NCBI GenBank assembly: GCA_035288145.1
Contig: DATEAX010000026.1
Location: 1 to 21,394 of the forward strand
Direction: 5' to 3'
DNA: 21,394 nucleotides
Origin: DATEAX01 sp035288145
GTDB lineage: Bacteria > Patescibacteriota > UBA1384 > UBA12157 > JAENIV01
Shown: one piece after another, positions 13,484 through 20,738 of the stretch
How the letters are laid out: every line of letters begins with the position of its first letter
Numbering within the stretch: position 1 is the stretch's first letter
Program-made: the position numbers and the translations under genes
The notes under the pieces: generated by a model
What the model saw: only the letters and a program-made list of their open reading frames with translations
The model's database searches: none
What the model was told of the DNA's origin: nothing

Positions 13484-14389
13484 ATTTTAATATTAATTAT
13501 ACTTTTTTGGCTAGGCCTTTCGGGAACGCATCCCACCGAGACTATCGCCCCGATGGTTTCCGGGGTGGTGGATAACACCGACCCGAATCACCCGAAAGAA
13601 GTTTATTTCGGCAGGACCGATTTGGGGACTCTGTCGGAGATGCTCAACGAGCTTGGCGTCCGGCTTTATCAAGAAGACAAAGTCGAGGTTTTTCCTTCGC
13701 CAGAATTTCATTTAGGCAGCCGCATTTTTATCGAGCGGGCTTTGCCGGTCGCTGTTACAGACGGCGGCCAAAGCCGCCTGCACCGGACTTGGGCAAAGCA
13801 GGTCAAGGATTTTTTGCTTGAACAAAAAATTGTCTTGGGGGAGAAAGATAGAATTGATCCCGACCTTAACACCTGGTTGAGGGGAGATGTTCAAATCAAC
13901 ATTACCCGCGTGGCGGAGACGGAAATTCAAGAGGAGGAGGCGATACCTTTCCGGACCCTGACCCGCGATAATCCCAATCTTGAGAAAGGGAATTCGCTCG
14001 TTCTTCAAGCAGGAAAAACCGGCGTCAAAAAAAAGACCTATCTTGTTCGGCGGGAAAACGGTCAGGAAATTGCCAGGACGCTGTTAAGCGAAGAAATCAC
14101 CCAAAAGCCAGAAGATAAAATTGTTTCCCTGGGGATAAAAATTGTCGAGTTGGGGCGAGGGATGGCTTCGTGGTACGATTGGATTTCGGGAAATTCCGCC
14201 GCCCATAATACTTTACCCATGGGAATGCTCGTCCGGGTGACGAATTTGGCCAACGGCAAATCGGTTGTGGTGAGAATTGTTGACCGGGGCATCCAAACCT
14301 CGGTGATTATTGATCTTTCCGCCGACGCCTTTTCTCAAATCGCCCCCTTGGGTCAAGGCCTGATTTCGGTTCGGCTCACCAAAGAGTGA
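13484..14389 (+). CDS. DUF348-G5-RlpA-like (double-psi beta-barrel) cell-wall protein
   Basis: This is a YabE/resuscitation-factor-like exported protein, probably acting on peptidoglycan. Counting from the ATG at 13553, two DUF348 repeats span about 15-65 and 66-122 (VAVTDGGQSRLHRTWAKQVKDFL). A G5 domain covers about 123-195. An RlpA-type barrel lies at 200-278, with GMASWY, NSAAHNTLPMG and VVVRIVDRG, keeping the His218 and Asp244 equivalents of the active site. That ATG is unlikely to be the start: the frame is open back to a TGA at 13463, and a hydrophobic stretch ILIILFWLGLSGT lies in it. AAAGGAG (13472-13478) precedes ATT codons at 13481 and 13484, and no ATG, GTG, TTG or CTG exists before 13553. 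I therefore place the start at ATT 13484, giving about 301 residues. The stop overlaps the rsmA start (TGATG). Confidence 0.8.
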   Translation: MLILIILFWLGLSGTHPTETIAPMVSGVVDNTDPNHPKEVYFGRTDLGTLSEMLNELGVRLYQEDKVEVFPSPEFHLGSRIFIERALPVAVTDGGQSRLHRTWAKQVKDFLLEQKIVLGEKDRIDPDLNTWLRGDVQINITRVAETEIQEEEAIPFRTLTRDNPNLEKGNSLVLQAGKTGVKKKTYLVRRENGQEIARTLLSEEITQKPEDKIVSLGIKIVELGRGMASWYDWISGNSAAHNTLPMGMLVRVTNLANGKSVVVRIVDRGIQTSVIIDLSADAFSQIAPLGQGLISVRLTKE

Positions 14390-15198
14390 TGTTTAAATCT
14401 AAAAAATCTCTCGGGCAACATTTTTTAATTAACGCCTCGGTTTTGCCTACTATTATTAAAGCGGCGGAAATCAAAAAAGGCGAGACGATAATCGAAATTG
14501 GGCCCGGCCACGGAATTCTCACTCGGGCGCTTCTTGATGCTGGTGCTCGGGTTTTTGCCATCGAAAAGGACTATAATTTATCTACAAAATTACAAAAAAA
14601 ATACAAAAATACAAACAAGATAAAGATTATTCGTCAGGATGCCCTTTTTTTTGATACTGCGCAACTTACGGGTTATAAAGTTGTGTCGAATTTGCCTTTC
14701 AATATTGCCTCGCCTTTGATTCGAAAATTTCTCGAGGCGTCAAATCCGCCGAAATTAATGGTGGTCATGGTGCAAAAAGAAGTTGCCGAAAAAATCACCG
14801 CTCAGCCGGGCGATTCCGAGCGCGGCATTTTAACATTAGCAATAGAATTTTACGCCGAGGCAAAAATAATTGTCGAGGTATCGAAATCGAATTTTCGCCC
14901 TCAACCAAAAGTCGACGCCTCAATTATCAAAATCAATCCTTACCTGCAACCCCGTCCCTGGGATGGGGTTAAACCGGTTAAATCGGGATTATTTTTTAAA
15001 ATTGTCAAAGCGGGTTTTTCGGCCAAGAGAAGGCAAATTCATAATTCTTTAGCCGGCTCCCTCGGGATAGAAAAAGACGAGGTTTATAAGATTTTGGCCA
15101 AATCCGGCATTAATCCGGAGCTTCGGGCGGAAGATTTGACTTTTGGCCAGTGGCTCAAGTTAGTCAAAGAATTTTGGTATACTAAAAGTAATGAGTGA
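14389..15198 (+). CDS. rsmA: 16S rRNA (adenine1518/1519-N6)-dimethyltransferase RsmA (KsgA)
   Basis: RsmA dimethylates two adjacent adenines in the 3' hairpin of 16S rRNA, a late step and checkpoint in small-subunit assembly. I start at the ATG at 14389, which overlaps the previous TGA by one base; the GTG at 14386 is less likely. The 269 residues are standard. The N-terminus SKKSLGQHFLIN is diagnostic. SAM-binding motif I is EIGPGHGILT (36-45), the acidic residue is in AIEK (57-60), RQDAL (82-86) follows, and the catalytic NLPF (101-104) replaces the usual NLPY. FRPQPKVDASII comes in the middle, then the C-terminal helical domain. The gene lies in a tight run with a YabE-like gene upstream, the classic yabE-ksgA pairing but without rnmV between. 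Confidence 0.96.
   Translation: MFKSKKSLGQHFLINASVLPTIIKAAEIKKGETIIEIGPGHGILTRALLDAGARVFAIEKDYNLSTKLQKKYKNTNKIKIIRQDALFFDTAQLTGYKVVSNLPFNIASPLIRKFLEASNPPKLMVVMVQKEVAEKITAQPGDSERGILTLAIEFYAEAKIIVEVSKSNFRPQPKVDASIIKINPYLQPRPWDGVKPVKSGLFFKIVKAGFSAKRRQIHNSLAGSLGIEKDEVYKILAKSGINPELRAEDLTFGQWLKLVKEFWYTKSNE
15155..15183 (+). promoter_or_regulatory. Extended -10 inside the end of rsmA, before the Nramp-like gene
   Basis: TG-G-TATACT (15175-15183) places a start point near 15190, right at the ATG at 15191. The -35 is weak and there is no Shine-Dalgarno, so a leaderless mRNA is plausible in addition to read-through from rsmA. Confidence 0.45.
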
Positions 15199-16579
15199 AA
15201 ATCATTTGAATGACAAACCATTGGCCAAAGCCGAAGAGGTTTTAAAAAATGGCGAAAAAGTCATTTCCGAAGTTGAAAAAGAAGGTCTCCAAGCGGCCAA
15301 GAAGGTTATCCAGAAACCGGTCAAAGAAGCCCGGGTTTTTTGGCATAATCTGGGACCGGGGCTGACCACCGGCGCCGCTGATGACGACCCCTCCGGTATC
15401 GGCACCTATTCCCAAACCGGCTCCCAATACGGTTTTCAATTATTATGGCTGGCGCCGCTTTCTTTTCCCTTAATGGCAATTGTTCAGGAAATGTGCGCCC
15501 GAATCGGCTTGGTGACCGGTCGGGGCCTAGCGGCAAACATCAAAAAATATTTCCCCAAATGGGTTCTCTATCTGGTTGCCCTGCTGATTTTGATGGCGAA
15601 CTCTTTTAATATCGGCGCCGATTTGGGGGCAATGGCCAAGGCAACCGAGCTACTTCTGCCGGGCTTGCCTTATTGGTTTTTGGTGATTGGTTTTGTTGCC
15701 ATTTGTCTTTTGTTCCAGATTTTTATTCCCTACCAAAAATATGCCCGGTACTTGAAATATCTCGCTTTGATTTTACTCGTCTATGTGGTGACGGCCTTTT
15801 TTATCAAAGATTTTCCGTGGCTGGAAATCCTGAAAAATGGCTTTATCCCTTCGTTTTCTTTTAACAAAGCCCAAATCATTTTAATCTGCGGCATTTTGGG
15901 GACAACCATTTCGCCTTACCTGTTCTTTTGGGAGACCTCGCAGGAAGTCGAGGAAAAGATTGCTGCCGGCAAAGAAACGATCGCCGAACGCCAGGAAATT
16001 GGCCGCAATGCGCTCCGCAAGATGCGAACCGATGTTTGGGTGGGGATGTTTTTTTCCAATTTGGTGATGTTTTTTATCGTTGCCACCACGGCCGCCACCC
16101 TGTTTCAAAATGGCATTACCAATATTGAAACCGCCTCGCATGCCGCCGCCTCTTTAAAACCATTGGCGGGAAATTATGCCGCCCTCCTTTTTGCCTCGGG
16201 GATAATCGGCACCGGTCTTCTGGCAATTCCGATTCTGGCCGGTTCCGCCTCCTACGCGGTGAGTGAAACTTTTGGCTGGAAAGAGGGCTTGTATCTAAGA
16301 TTTCGTCAGGGAATTTATTTCTATTCGGTGATAATCTTCTCCATGTTAATTGGCTTAGCGATTAATTTCGTCGGCATTAATCCCCTCAAAGCCCTCATCT
16401 ATGCCGCGGTTGCCAACGGGCTGGTAGCGCCGGTGATTTTGATTTTAATATTAATCATCAGCAGCAATCAGAAAATTATGAACTTTCACGCTAATTCGGT
16501 GATTACCAAGATTTTCGGCTGGCTGCTGGTTTCGGTGATGTCTGTTGCCGGCCTTGCCACGATTATTTCACTTTTTTGA
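15191..16579 (+). CDS. Nramp-like divalent metal transporter (divergent binding site)
   Basis: This is a polytopic inner-membrane transporter of the Nramp/LeuT fold, 462 residues with about 11 hydrophobic helices. A charged amphipathic N-terminal extension (1-50, rich in Lys and Glu) precedes GPGLTTGAADDDPSGIGTYS (55-74), the TM1 region where true Nramp has DPGN. In TM6 the segment GTTISPYLFFW (237-247) lacks the Met-Pro-His motif whose Met coordinates Mn/Fe. This DDPSGI type of protein is widespread in bacteria and its substrate is not settled to my knowledge. The hydrophilic loop after TM6 (EEKIAAGKETIAERQEIGRNALRKMRTD) is cytoplasmic-looking. The start overlaps rsmA by 8 nt. Transport of a divalent cation is likely; Mn/Fe specificity is not supported. 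Confidence 0.85.
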   Translation: MSENHLNDKPLAKAEEVLKNGEKVISEVEKEGLQAAKKVIQKPVKEARVFWHNLGPGLTTGAADDDPSGIGTYSQTGSQYGFQLLWLAPLSFPLMAIVQEMCARIGLVTGRGLAANIKKYFPKWVLYLVALLILMANSFNIGADLGAMAKATELLLPGLPYWFLVIGFVAICLLFQIFIPYQKYARYLKYLALILLVYVVTAFFIKDFPWLEILKNGFIPSFSFNKAQIILICGILGTTISPYLFFWETSQEVEEKIAAGKETIAERQEIGRNALRKMRTDVWVGMFFSNLVMFFIVATTAATLFQNGITNIETASHAAASLKPLAGNYAALLFASGIIGTGLLAIPILAGSASYAVSETFGWKEGLYLRFRQGIYFYSVIIFSMLIGLAINFVGINPLKALIYAAVANGLVAPVILILILIISSNQKIMNFHANSVITKIFGWLLVSVMSVAGLATIISLF

Positions 16580-16588
16580 GAGGTTTAA

Positions 16589-17251
16589 ATGGGCACTTTA
16601 TATGTCGTGGCTACGCCAATCGGAAACCTGGAAGATATTACCTACCGCGCTTTAAGAATTTTAAAAGAGGTTGATTTGATTGCCTGCGAAGATACCCGTC
16701 GGACAGGGTTGCTTCTTCAGCATTTTCAGCTCAAAAAACCGCTCATTTCCTATCACCAGCATTCAAAAATCCAGAAGGTTGATTATTTGGTTTCTTGTCT
16801 TCAAAGCGGTCAGGATATCGCTTTACTAACCGATGCCGGCACCCCTGGTATTGCCGATCCCGCCGGCGTCTTGCTCGCCGCCGCCCTAAAGAGTAAAATC
16901 AGAGTAGTCCCGATTCCCGGTCCCTCGGCAGTGACGGCCTTGCTTTCGGTTGCGGGGGCGCCGGCGGAAAGATTCATCTTTCTGGGTTATTTACCGAAGA
17001 AAAAAGGCCGACAGAAATTTTTAACCCAAATCATCAGTAGCGACCTGCCGATAGTTTTTTTGGAATCGCCTCATCGGATCAAATCAACCCTTGAAGAATT
17101 GGGAAAGAATCTCGGCGAACGGGAGGTCATTGTCGCAAGAGAAATCAGCAAAAAGTTTGAGGAGTTTTTGCGCGGCCGCATCAAAGAAGTTATTGCCCAA
17201 ATTCATCCCAAGGGAGAATTTATCGTTTTTGTTTCACCAAAGAAGGAATAA
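16589..17251 (+). CDS. rsmI: 16S rRNA (cytidine1402-2'-O)-methyltransferase RsmI
   Basis: RsmI methylates the ribose of C1402 in the decoding centre of 16S rRNA. The 220-residue protein has the tetrapyrrole-methylase fold: GTLYVVATPIGNLEDITYRAL (2-22), ACEDTRRTG (32-40), LLTDAGTPGIADPAG (79-93) and VVPIPGPSAVTALLSVAG, followed by FLGYLPKKKGRQ and FLESPHRI. All are hallmarks of RsmI (YraL/YabC). It is about 60 residues shorter than the Escherichia coli enzyme, lacking the C-terminal helical domain, a common trimming in small genomes. A GAGAGG box lies 6 nt before the ATG. The stop codon is immediately followed by the metG ATG. Confidence 0.95.
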   Translation: MGTLYVVATPIGNLEDITYRALRILKEVDLIACEDTRRTGLLLQHFQLKKPLISYHQHSKIQKVDYLVSCLQSGQDIALLTDAGTPGIADPAGVLLAAALKSKIRVVPIPGPSAVTALLSVAGAPAERFIFLGYLPKKKGRQKFLTQIISSDLPIVFLESPHRIKSTLEELGKNLGEREVIVAREISKKFEEFLRGRIKEVIAQIHPKGEFIVFVSPKKE

Positions 17252-18691
17252 ATGGCAATCAAAAAATTGACCTCCAAATCCAAGGATACACTTCAGTCAG
17301 GGAAAATTTTTTTTGTCACCACAGCAATTGATTATGTCTCGGACATCCCCCACATTGGTCATGCTTATGAAAAAATTGCCGCCGATATTCTAGCCCGCTA
17401 CTGGCGTCGTCGGGGCAAGGAAGTTTTTTTCTTAACCGGGACTGATGAACATGGACAAAAAATCTTTCTTGCGGCCCAGAAAAAAGGCATTCCGCCAAAG
17501 GAATTTGTTGACGATATTTCCCTGCGCTACCAAGCCGCTTGGGGCGCGCTGGAAATTCGCTATGATAATTTTATCCGGACGACTGACCCGTCCCACGAAA
17601 AATATGTTCAGGCCTTTGTTCAAAAACTTTATGACTTGGGAGAAATTTACAAAGACCGCTACGAGGGTCTTTATTGTGTTGGCTGTGAGGAATATAAAAC
17701 CAAAAGCGATTTAGCCCCCGGGGGCATCTGTCCGATTCATAAAACCAAATGTCAAGGCGTTTTTGAAGATATTTATTTTTTCCGGCTCTCCAAGTTCCAA
17801 GGACAAATTATCGAGGTGATTGAAAAGGGGAAAATCGATATCCAGCCGCCGGAACGCCGGCAGGAAATTTTAAGCTTTCTTAAAAAAGAAAAACTGCGCG
17901 ATTTGGCGATTTCGCGAAGCAAAGTCAGCTGGGGGATTCCCATTCCCTGGGATAATAAACAGACCGTTTATGTCTGGGTTGATGCTCTCTTAAATTATAT
18001 TACCGGCGCGCGCGGCCACTGGCCGCCTTACCTTCATTTAATCGGCAAAGACATTTTTCGGTTTCACTGCATTATTTGGCCGGGAATGCTTCTGGCCGCG
18101 GGCCTCGAACTGCCGAGAAAAATTTTTATTCACGGATTTTTGACCGTTTCCGGCGAGAAACTTTCCAAGACAAGGGGAAATGCCATTGATCCTTTGCATA
18201 TTGTCCGAATTTACGGCGTTGATGCGCTTCGCTATTTTCTTTTTCGGGAAATTCCTTTTGGTCAGGACGGCGATTTCTCGATTGATCGGTTTGAGAAGCG
18301 CTATCGGGCTGATTTGGCCAATGATTTGGGCAATTTGGTCCATCGGGTCTTGACCATGGCGACCCGGTACAAAATCGCCTGGAAGTATCGAACAATTACC
18401 AAAACCTATTATCAAATCGACCGGGCAATCGAAAATCTGGAATTCAACCGCGCCCTGGATTTAATCTGGAAAGAAATCATTGAGGCTAACCAGAAAATCG
18501 ATGCCGAAAGGCCATGGGAAAAATTCAAAACCGACCCCAAAAAACTTCAGGAAATTATTACCCAATTGCTTGATGCTCTCTCCTACATTGCCTATCAAAT
18601 CGAACCGTTTTTGCCTGAAACCGCCTGGCTGATTGTTGACCAGTTAAAAACCATGAAGCCATATCCGCTTTTCCCGAGACAAAATAAATGA
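17252..18691 (+). CDS. metG: Methionyl-tRNA synthetase
   Basis: MetRS charges tRNA-Met with methionine for initiation and elongation. This 479-residue form has the HIGH box at 34-37 (HIGHAYEKIAAD), the TGTDEHGQKI segment, and KLSKT (303-307) as the KMSKS loop. The connective insert has CVGC (142-145) and a second cluster CPIHKTKC (160-167), so one zinc knuckle is likely. The anticodon-binding helical domain follows, including NDLGNLVHRVL and the W of AERPWE. The C-terminal EMAP/tRNA-binding domain is absent, as in minimal MetRS. The frame joins rsmI without a gap, and an AAGGA box sits at the rsmI end, so the two are probably co-translated. In Bacillus metS likewise lies close to rsmI (yabC), tatD and ksgA. 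Confidence 0.96.
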   Translation: MAIKKLTSKSKDTLQSGKIFFVTTAIDYVSDIPHIGHAYEKIAADILARYWRRRGKEVFFLTGTDEHGQKIFLAAQKKGIPPKEFVDDISLRYQAAWGALEIRYDNFIRTTDPSHEKYVQAFVQKLYDLGEIYKDRYEGLYCVGCEEYKTKSDLAPGGICPIHKTKCQGVFEDIYFFRLSKFQGQIIEVIEKGKIDIQPPERRQEILSFLKKEKLRDLAISRSKVSWGIPIPWDNKQTVYVWVDALLNYITGARGHWPPYLHLIGKDIFRFHCIIWPGMLLAAGLELPRKIFIHGFLTVSGEKLSKTRGNAIDPLHIVRIYGVDALRYFLFREIPFGQDGDFSIDRFEKRYRADLANDLGNLVHRVLTMATRYKIAWKYRTITKTYYQIDRAIENLEFNRALDLIWKEIIEANQKIDAERPWEKFKTDPKKLQEIITQLLDALSYIAYQIEPFLPETAWLIVDQLKTMKPYPLFPRQNK

Positions 18692-18808
18692 AGATAAATC
18701 AAAATATAAAAATTAAATCTCAAAATGTAATGTAAAATGTAAAAAATTAGATATTCTTTTTGAATTTTTTTCCATTTGCATTTTGACTTTTGCATTTTGC
18801 ATTGATAT
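18692..18808. repeat. AT-rich CAAAATGTAATG / TTTTGCATTTTG array
   Basis: The gap between metG and the EamA gene is almost entirely array sequence: CAAAAT and TAAAATGT words, then the inverted TTTGCATTTTGACTTTTGCATTTTGC. It ends 2-10 nt before the next ATG. Confidence 0.75.
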
Positions 18809-18810
18809 TT

Positions 18811-19647
18811 ATGTTTCCATTCATTGCCGCCTTGGCGCAAGTCGGGGGCATCTTAATTGATAAGGTCATTCTGACTCGCCGGCAAGTGTCATTGCACGTT
18901 TTTGTGCCGATTCTTTTTTTGTTCCTTTTTTTATCAACCGCTCTTTTATTTCCGTCCTTCGGGGAAATAAACGAGAGAATTCTCGAAACTCGCTACCTGC
19001 TCATCTTTGGAGCAATGATTGTCATTGCCGTTTTGTGGAACATTTTTTATTATCAAGGAGTTCAAGCGGAAAAGGTCCAGGAATTCGAGCTCATCGTAAT
19101 GTTTCAGCCCTTGCTGACGATACTTCTGGCAGCAATTTTTCTTGAAAACGAGCAGAATCCGGTACTGGTTATTGTCTCTCTAATTGCCGCGGCGTCTTTA
19201 ATTATTGCCCATATCAATAAAACCCATCTTGAAATATCCAGGGGGTCGTCTAAATTAATCTTGGCAGTCATCCTTATGTCGGTCGAACTTATCTTAATCA
19301 AGATTCTCTTAGAGGTCTTCTCGCCAGTGGCTCTCTATCTTATCAGAACGGGTATAATTTTTATTTTTTTCGTGTTGCTTTACCAACCCCAGATTAAAAA
19401 GGTCGCCCCTCAAAATATTCTTTTAATTCTTTCAAGCGGCCTATTAGGGACAGCTCAAATGGTGACAAAGTTTTACGGCTTCACTTTATACGGCGTCGTT
19501 TATACTTCGCTCATCCTTATTCTCTCGCCGATTTTGGTTTATGTTTTTTCGATAATTTTTCTGCACGAAAGGATAAGGTTGAGAACAATGATTTCTGCGG
19601 CGGTGATTTTGCTTTGCATTGTCTATGCGACGATGATAGGAAAGTAA
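18811..19647 (+). CDS. EamA/DMT-superfamily membrane transporter
   Basis: I start at the ATG at 18811 (MFPFIAALAQVGGILIDK); the longer frame from a TTG at 18790 is repeat sequence. The 278-residue product is strongly hydrophobic, with about ten membrane helices in two similar halves of five, as in EamA/RhaT drug-metabolite transporters. Supporting phrases are QPLLTILLAAIFLENEQNP near the end of the first half and the matching SPILVYVFSIIFLHERIRLRTMISAAVIL in the second, the characteristic LxE element before the last helix of each half. The substrate cannot be read from sequence. It sits between metG and tatD, which are usually neighbours, so it looks like an insertion into a conserved cluster. 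Confidence 0.8.
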   Translation: MFPFIAALAQVGGILIDKVILTRRQVSLHVFVPILFLFLFLSTALLFPSFGEINERILETRYLLIFGAMIVIAVLWNIFYYQGVQAEKVQEFELIVMFQPLLTILLAAIFLENEQNPVLVIVSLIAAASLIIAHINKTHLEISRGSSKLILAVILMSVELILIKILLEVFSPVALYLIRTGIIFIFFVLLYQPQIKKVAPQNILLILSSGLLGTAQMVTKFYGFTLYGVVYTSLILILSPILVYVFSIIFLHERIRLRTMISAAVILLCIVYATMIGK

Positions 19648-19649
19648 TT

Positions 19650-19732
19650 CAAAAATCAAAAATCAAAAAGAATGCCTAAAGGCAAAATGACAATGCAAAA
19701 TTCAAAGAGAATTAAAACATTTTACATTTTTC
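19650..19732. repeat. AT-rich array with GCCTAAAGGC palindrome upstream of tatD
   Basis: Words ATTCAAAAATCAAAAATC, AATGCCTAAAGGCAAAATG and CAATGCAAAATTC are followed by TTTTACATTTTTC up to the tatD ATG. The palindrome matches the one embedded in pcrA. Confidence 0.75.
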
Positions 19733-19735
19733 ATT

Positions 19736-20548
19736 ATGTATATAGATACTCACGCCCATTTAAATTTCCGCGCCTTTGATCACGATTTTCATGAGGCAAT
19801 CGTTCGTGCTCGCAAGGCCAATATCGGGGCAATTATTAATGTTGGCTCAAATTATAAAACTTCACTTAAGGCGATTGAAATTGCCAAGACCAATGAGAAT
19901 GTCTTTGCCGCAGTCGGGCTTCATCCAATTCATGCCCGCCCCGAGGGGTTTATCCCGAGTGGCGTCGAGGGAAGCCGAGGGGACAAAGACGAAGTCTTTA
20001 GCGAAGAAAAATACTTGAAATTAGCCAAGCGCAAGCAAGTGGTGGCTATTGGCGAGACGGGTTTGGACTACTATTACGATAAATCGAACGCTCTCTTACA
20101 AAAAGAAGTTTTTTTAAGGTTCTTAAATCTTTCCCAAAGAGTTTCCAAGCCGGTGATTATCCACTGCCGCGAGGCTGGCGAAGACCTTTTACCGATTTTG
20201 ATGGCGGAAAAGGATGAAATCAGGGGAGTCCTCCATTGTTTTCAAGAGGATTGGAGTTTTGCCAGGGTGGTCTTGGACATCGGTTTTTATCTTTCGTTCA
20301 CTGGGCTTATTACTTTCAGCAAGAATCGGACGACCGAGGAAGTGATTCGCGAGGCGCCTTTGGAGCGGATTTTAATTGAAACGGATAGTCCATATTTGAC
20401 GCCAGAGCCTCATCGTGGCAAGCGCAATGAACCGGCCTATGTTATCGAGGTTGCCAAAAAAATTGCCGAAATCAAAAAAATTCCTTTGGAAAAAATCGAA
20501 GCACAAACCACCCAAAACGCTAAGGAATTATTTAAACTGAATTTCTAA
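19736..20548 (+). CDS. tatD: TatD family metal-dependent deoxyribonuclease
   Basis: TatD proteins are two-metal hydrolases with 3'-5' exonuclease or deoxyribonuclease activity, implicated in DNA repair. The 270-residue protein shows the full ligand set: DTHAHL (His6, His8), GETGLDYY (Glu107), IIHCREA (His143), VLHCF (His167) and ETDSPYLTPEP (Asp217), then RGKRNEPAYV. The ATG at 19736 (MYIDTHAHL) is the family start; no Shine-Dalgarno is seen. Residues 68-88, after AVGLHPIHA, form an extra Gly/Arg/Asp-rich loop encoded by CCGAG/GTCGAGG repeat sequence, not normal in the family. Its position near metG and rsmA recalls yabD of Bacillus. Confidence 0.95.
   Translation: MYIDTHAHLNFRAFDHDFHEAIVRARKANIGAIINVGSNYKTSLKAIEIAKTNENVFAAVGLHPIHARPEGFIPSGVEGSRGDKDEVFSEEKYLKLAKRKQVVAIGETGLDYYYDKSNALLQKEVFLRFLNLSQRVSKPVIIHCREAGEDLLPILMAEKDEIRGVLHCFQEDWSFARVVLDIGFYLSFTGLITFSKNRTTEEVIREAPLERILIETDSPYLTPEPHRGKRNEPAYVIEVAKKIAEIKKIPLEKIEAQTTQNAKELFKLNF
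19937..19999. repeat. In-frame repeat insert within tatD
   Basis: The codons for residues 68-88 are built from CCCGAGGGG, CCCGAGTGGCGTCGAGGG and CCGAGGGG. They resemble the GC-rich insert in dnaX and dispersed GTCGAGGG-type repeats. The active-site ligands lie outside. Confidence 0.45.
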
Positions 20549-20582
20549 AATATAAAAATATAAATTTTTTGTACCATTTTAA

Positions 20583-20611
20583 CTCCGCTCCTGGAGCGGG
20601 GTAGGGGGAGG
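20583..20611. repeat. CCGCTC-CTG-GAGCGG hairpin with GGTAGGGGGAGGG tail
   Basis: A 6-bp perfect stem (20585-20599) with a G-rich tail occurs 35 nt after tatD. It lacks a U run on the plus strand, so it is likely a dispersed repeat rather than a terminator. Confidence 0.5.
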
Positions 20612-20648
20612 GTTATTTGGCGATTTAGGTGTGCAAAAAAACGGGGAC

Positions 20649-20700
20649 TTGACAGTAGAAAAATCACCCTCTTGACAAGCAGAGAGAGAGAAAGTTAAAT
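20649..20700 (+). promoter_or_regulatory. Promoter region with two TTGACA boxes
   Basis: TTGACA occurs at 20649-20654 and again at 20672-20677. The second has TTAAAT (4 of 6) after a 17-nt spacer, giving a start near 20707 and a leader of about 30 nt. The first has no partner -10 in place. The spacer is a purine AGAGAG run. Confidence 0.5.
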
Positions 20701-20738
20701 GAAGGTAGAAATAATTCATTTAGGGTAAAGGAGGATTT

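Noticed and set aside
680..19732. CRISPR array or integron-like attC sites from the regular AT-rich repeats
   Set aside because: Units are short, degenerate and without unique spacers of constant length, and no cas or integrase genes are present.
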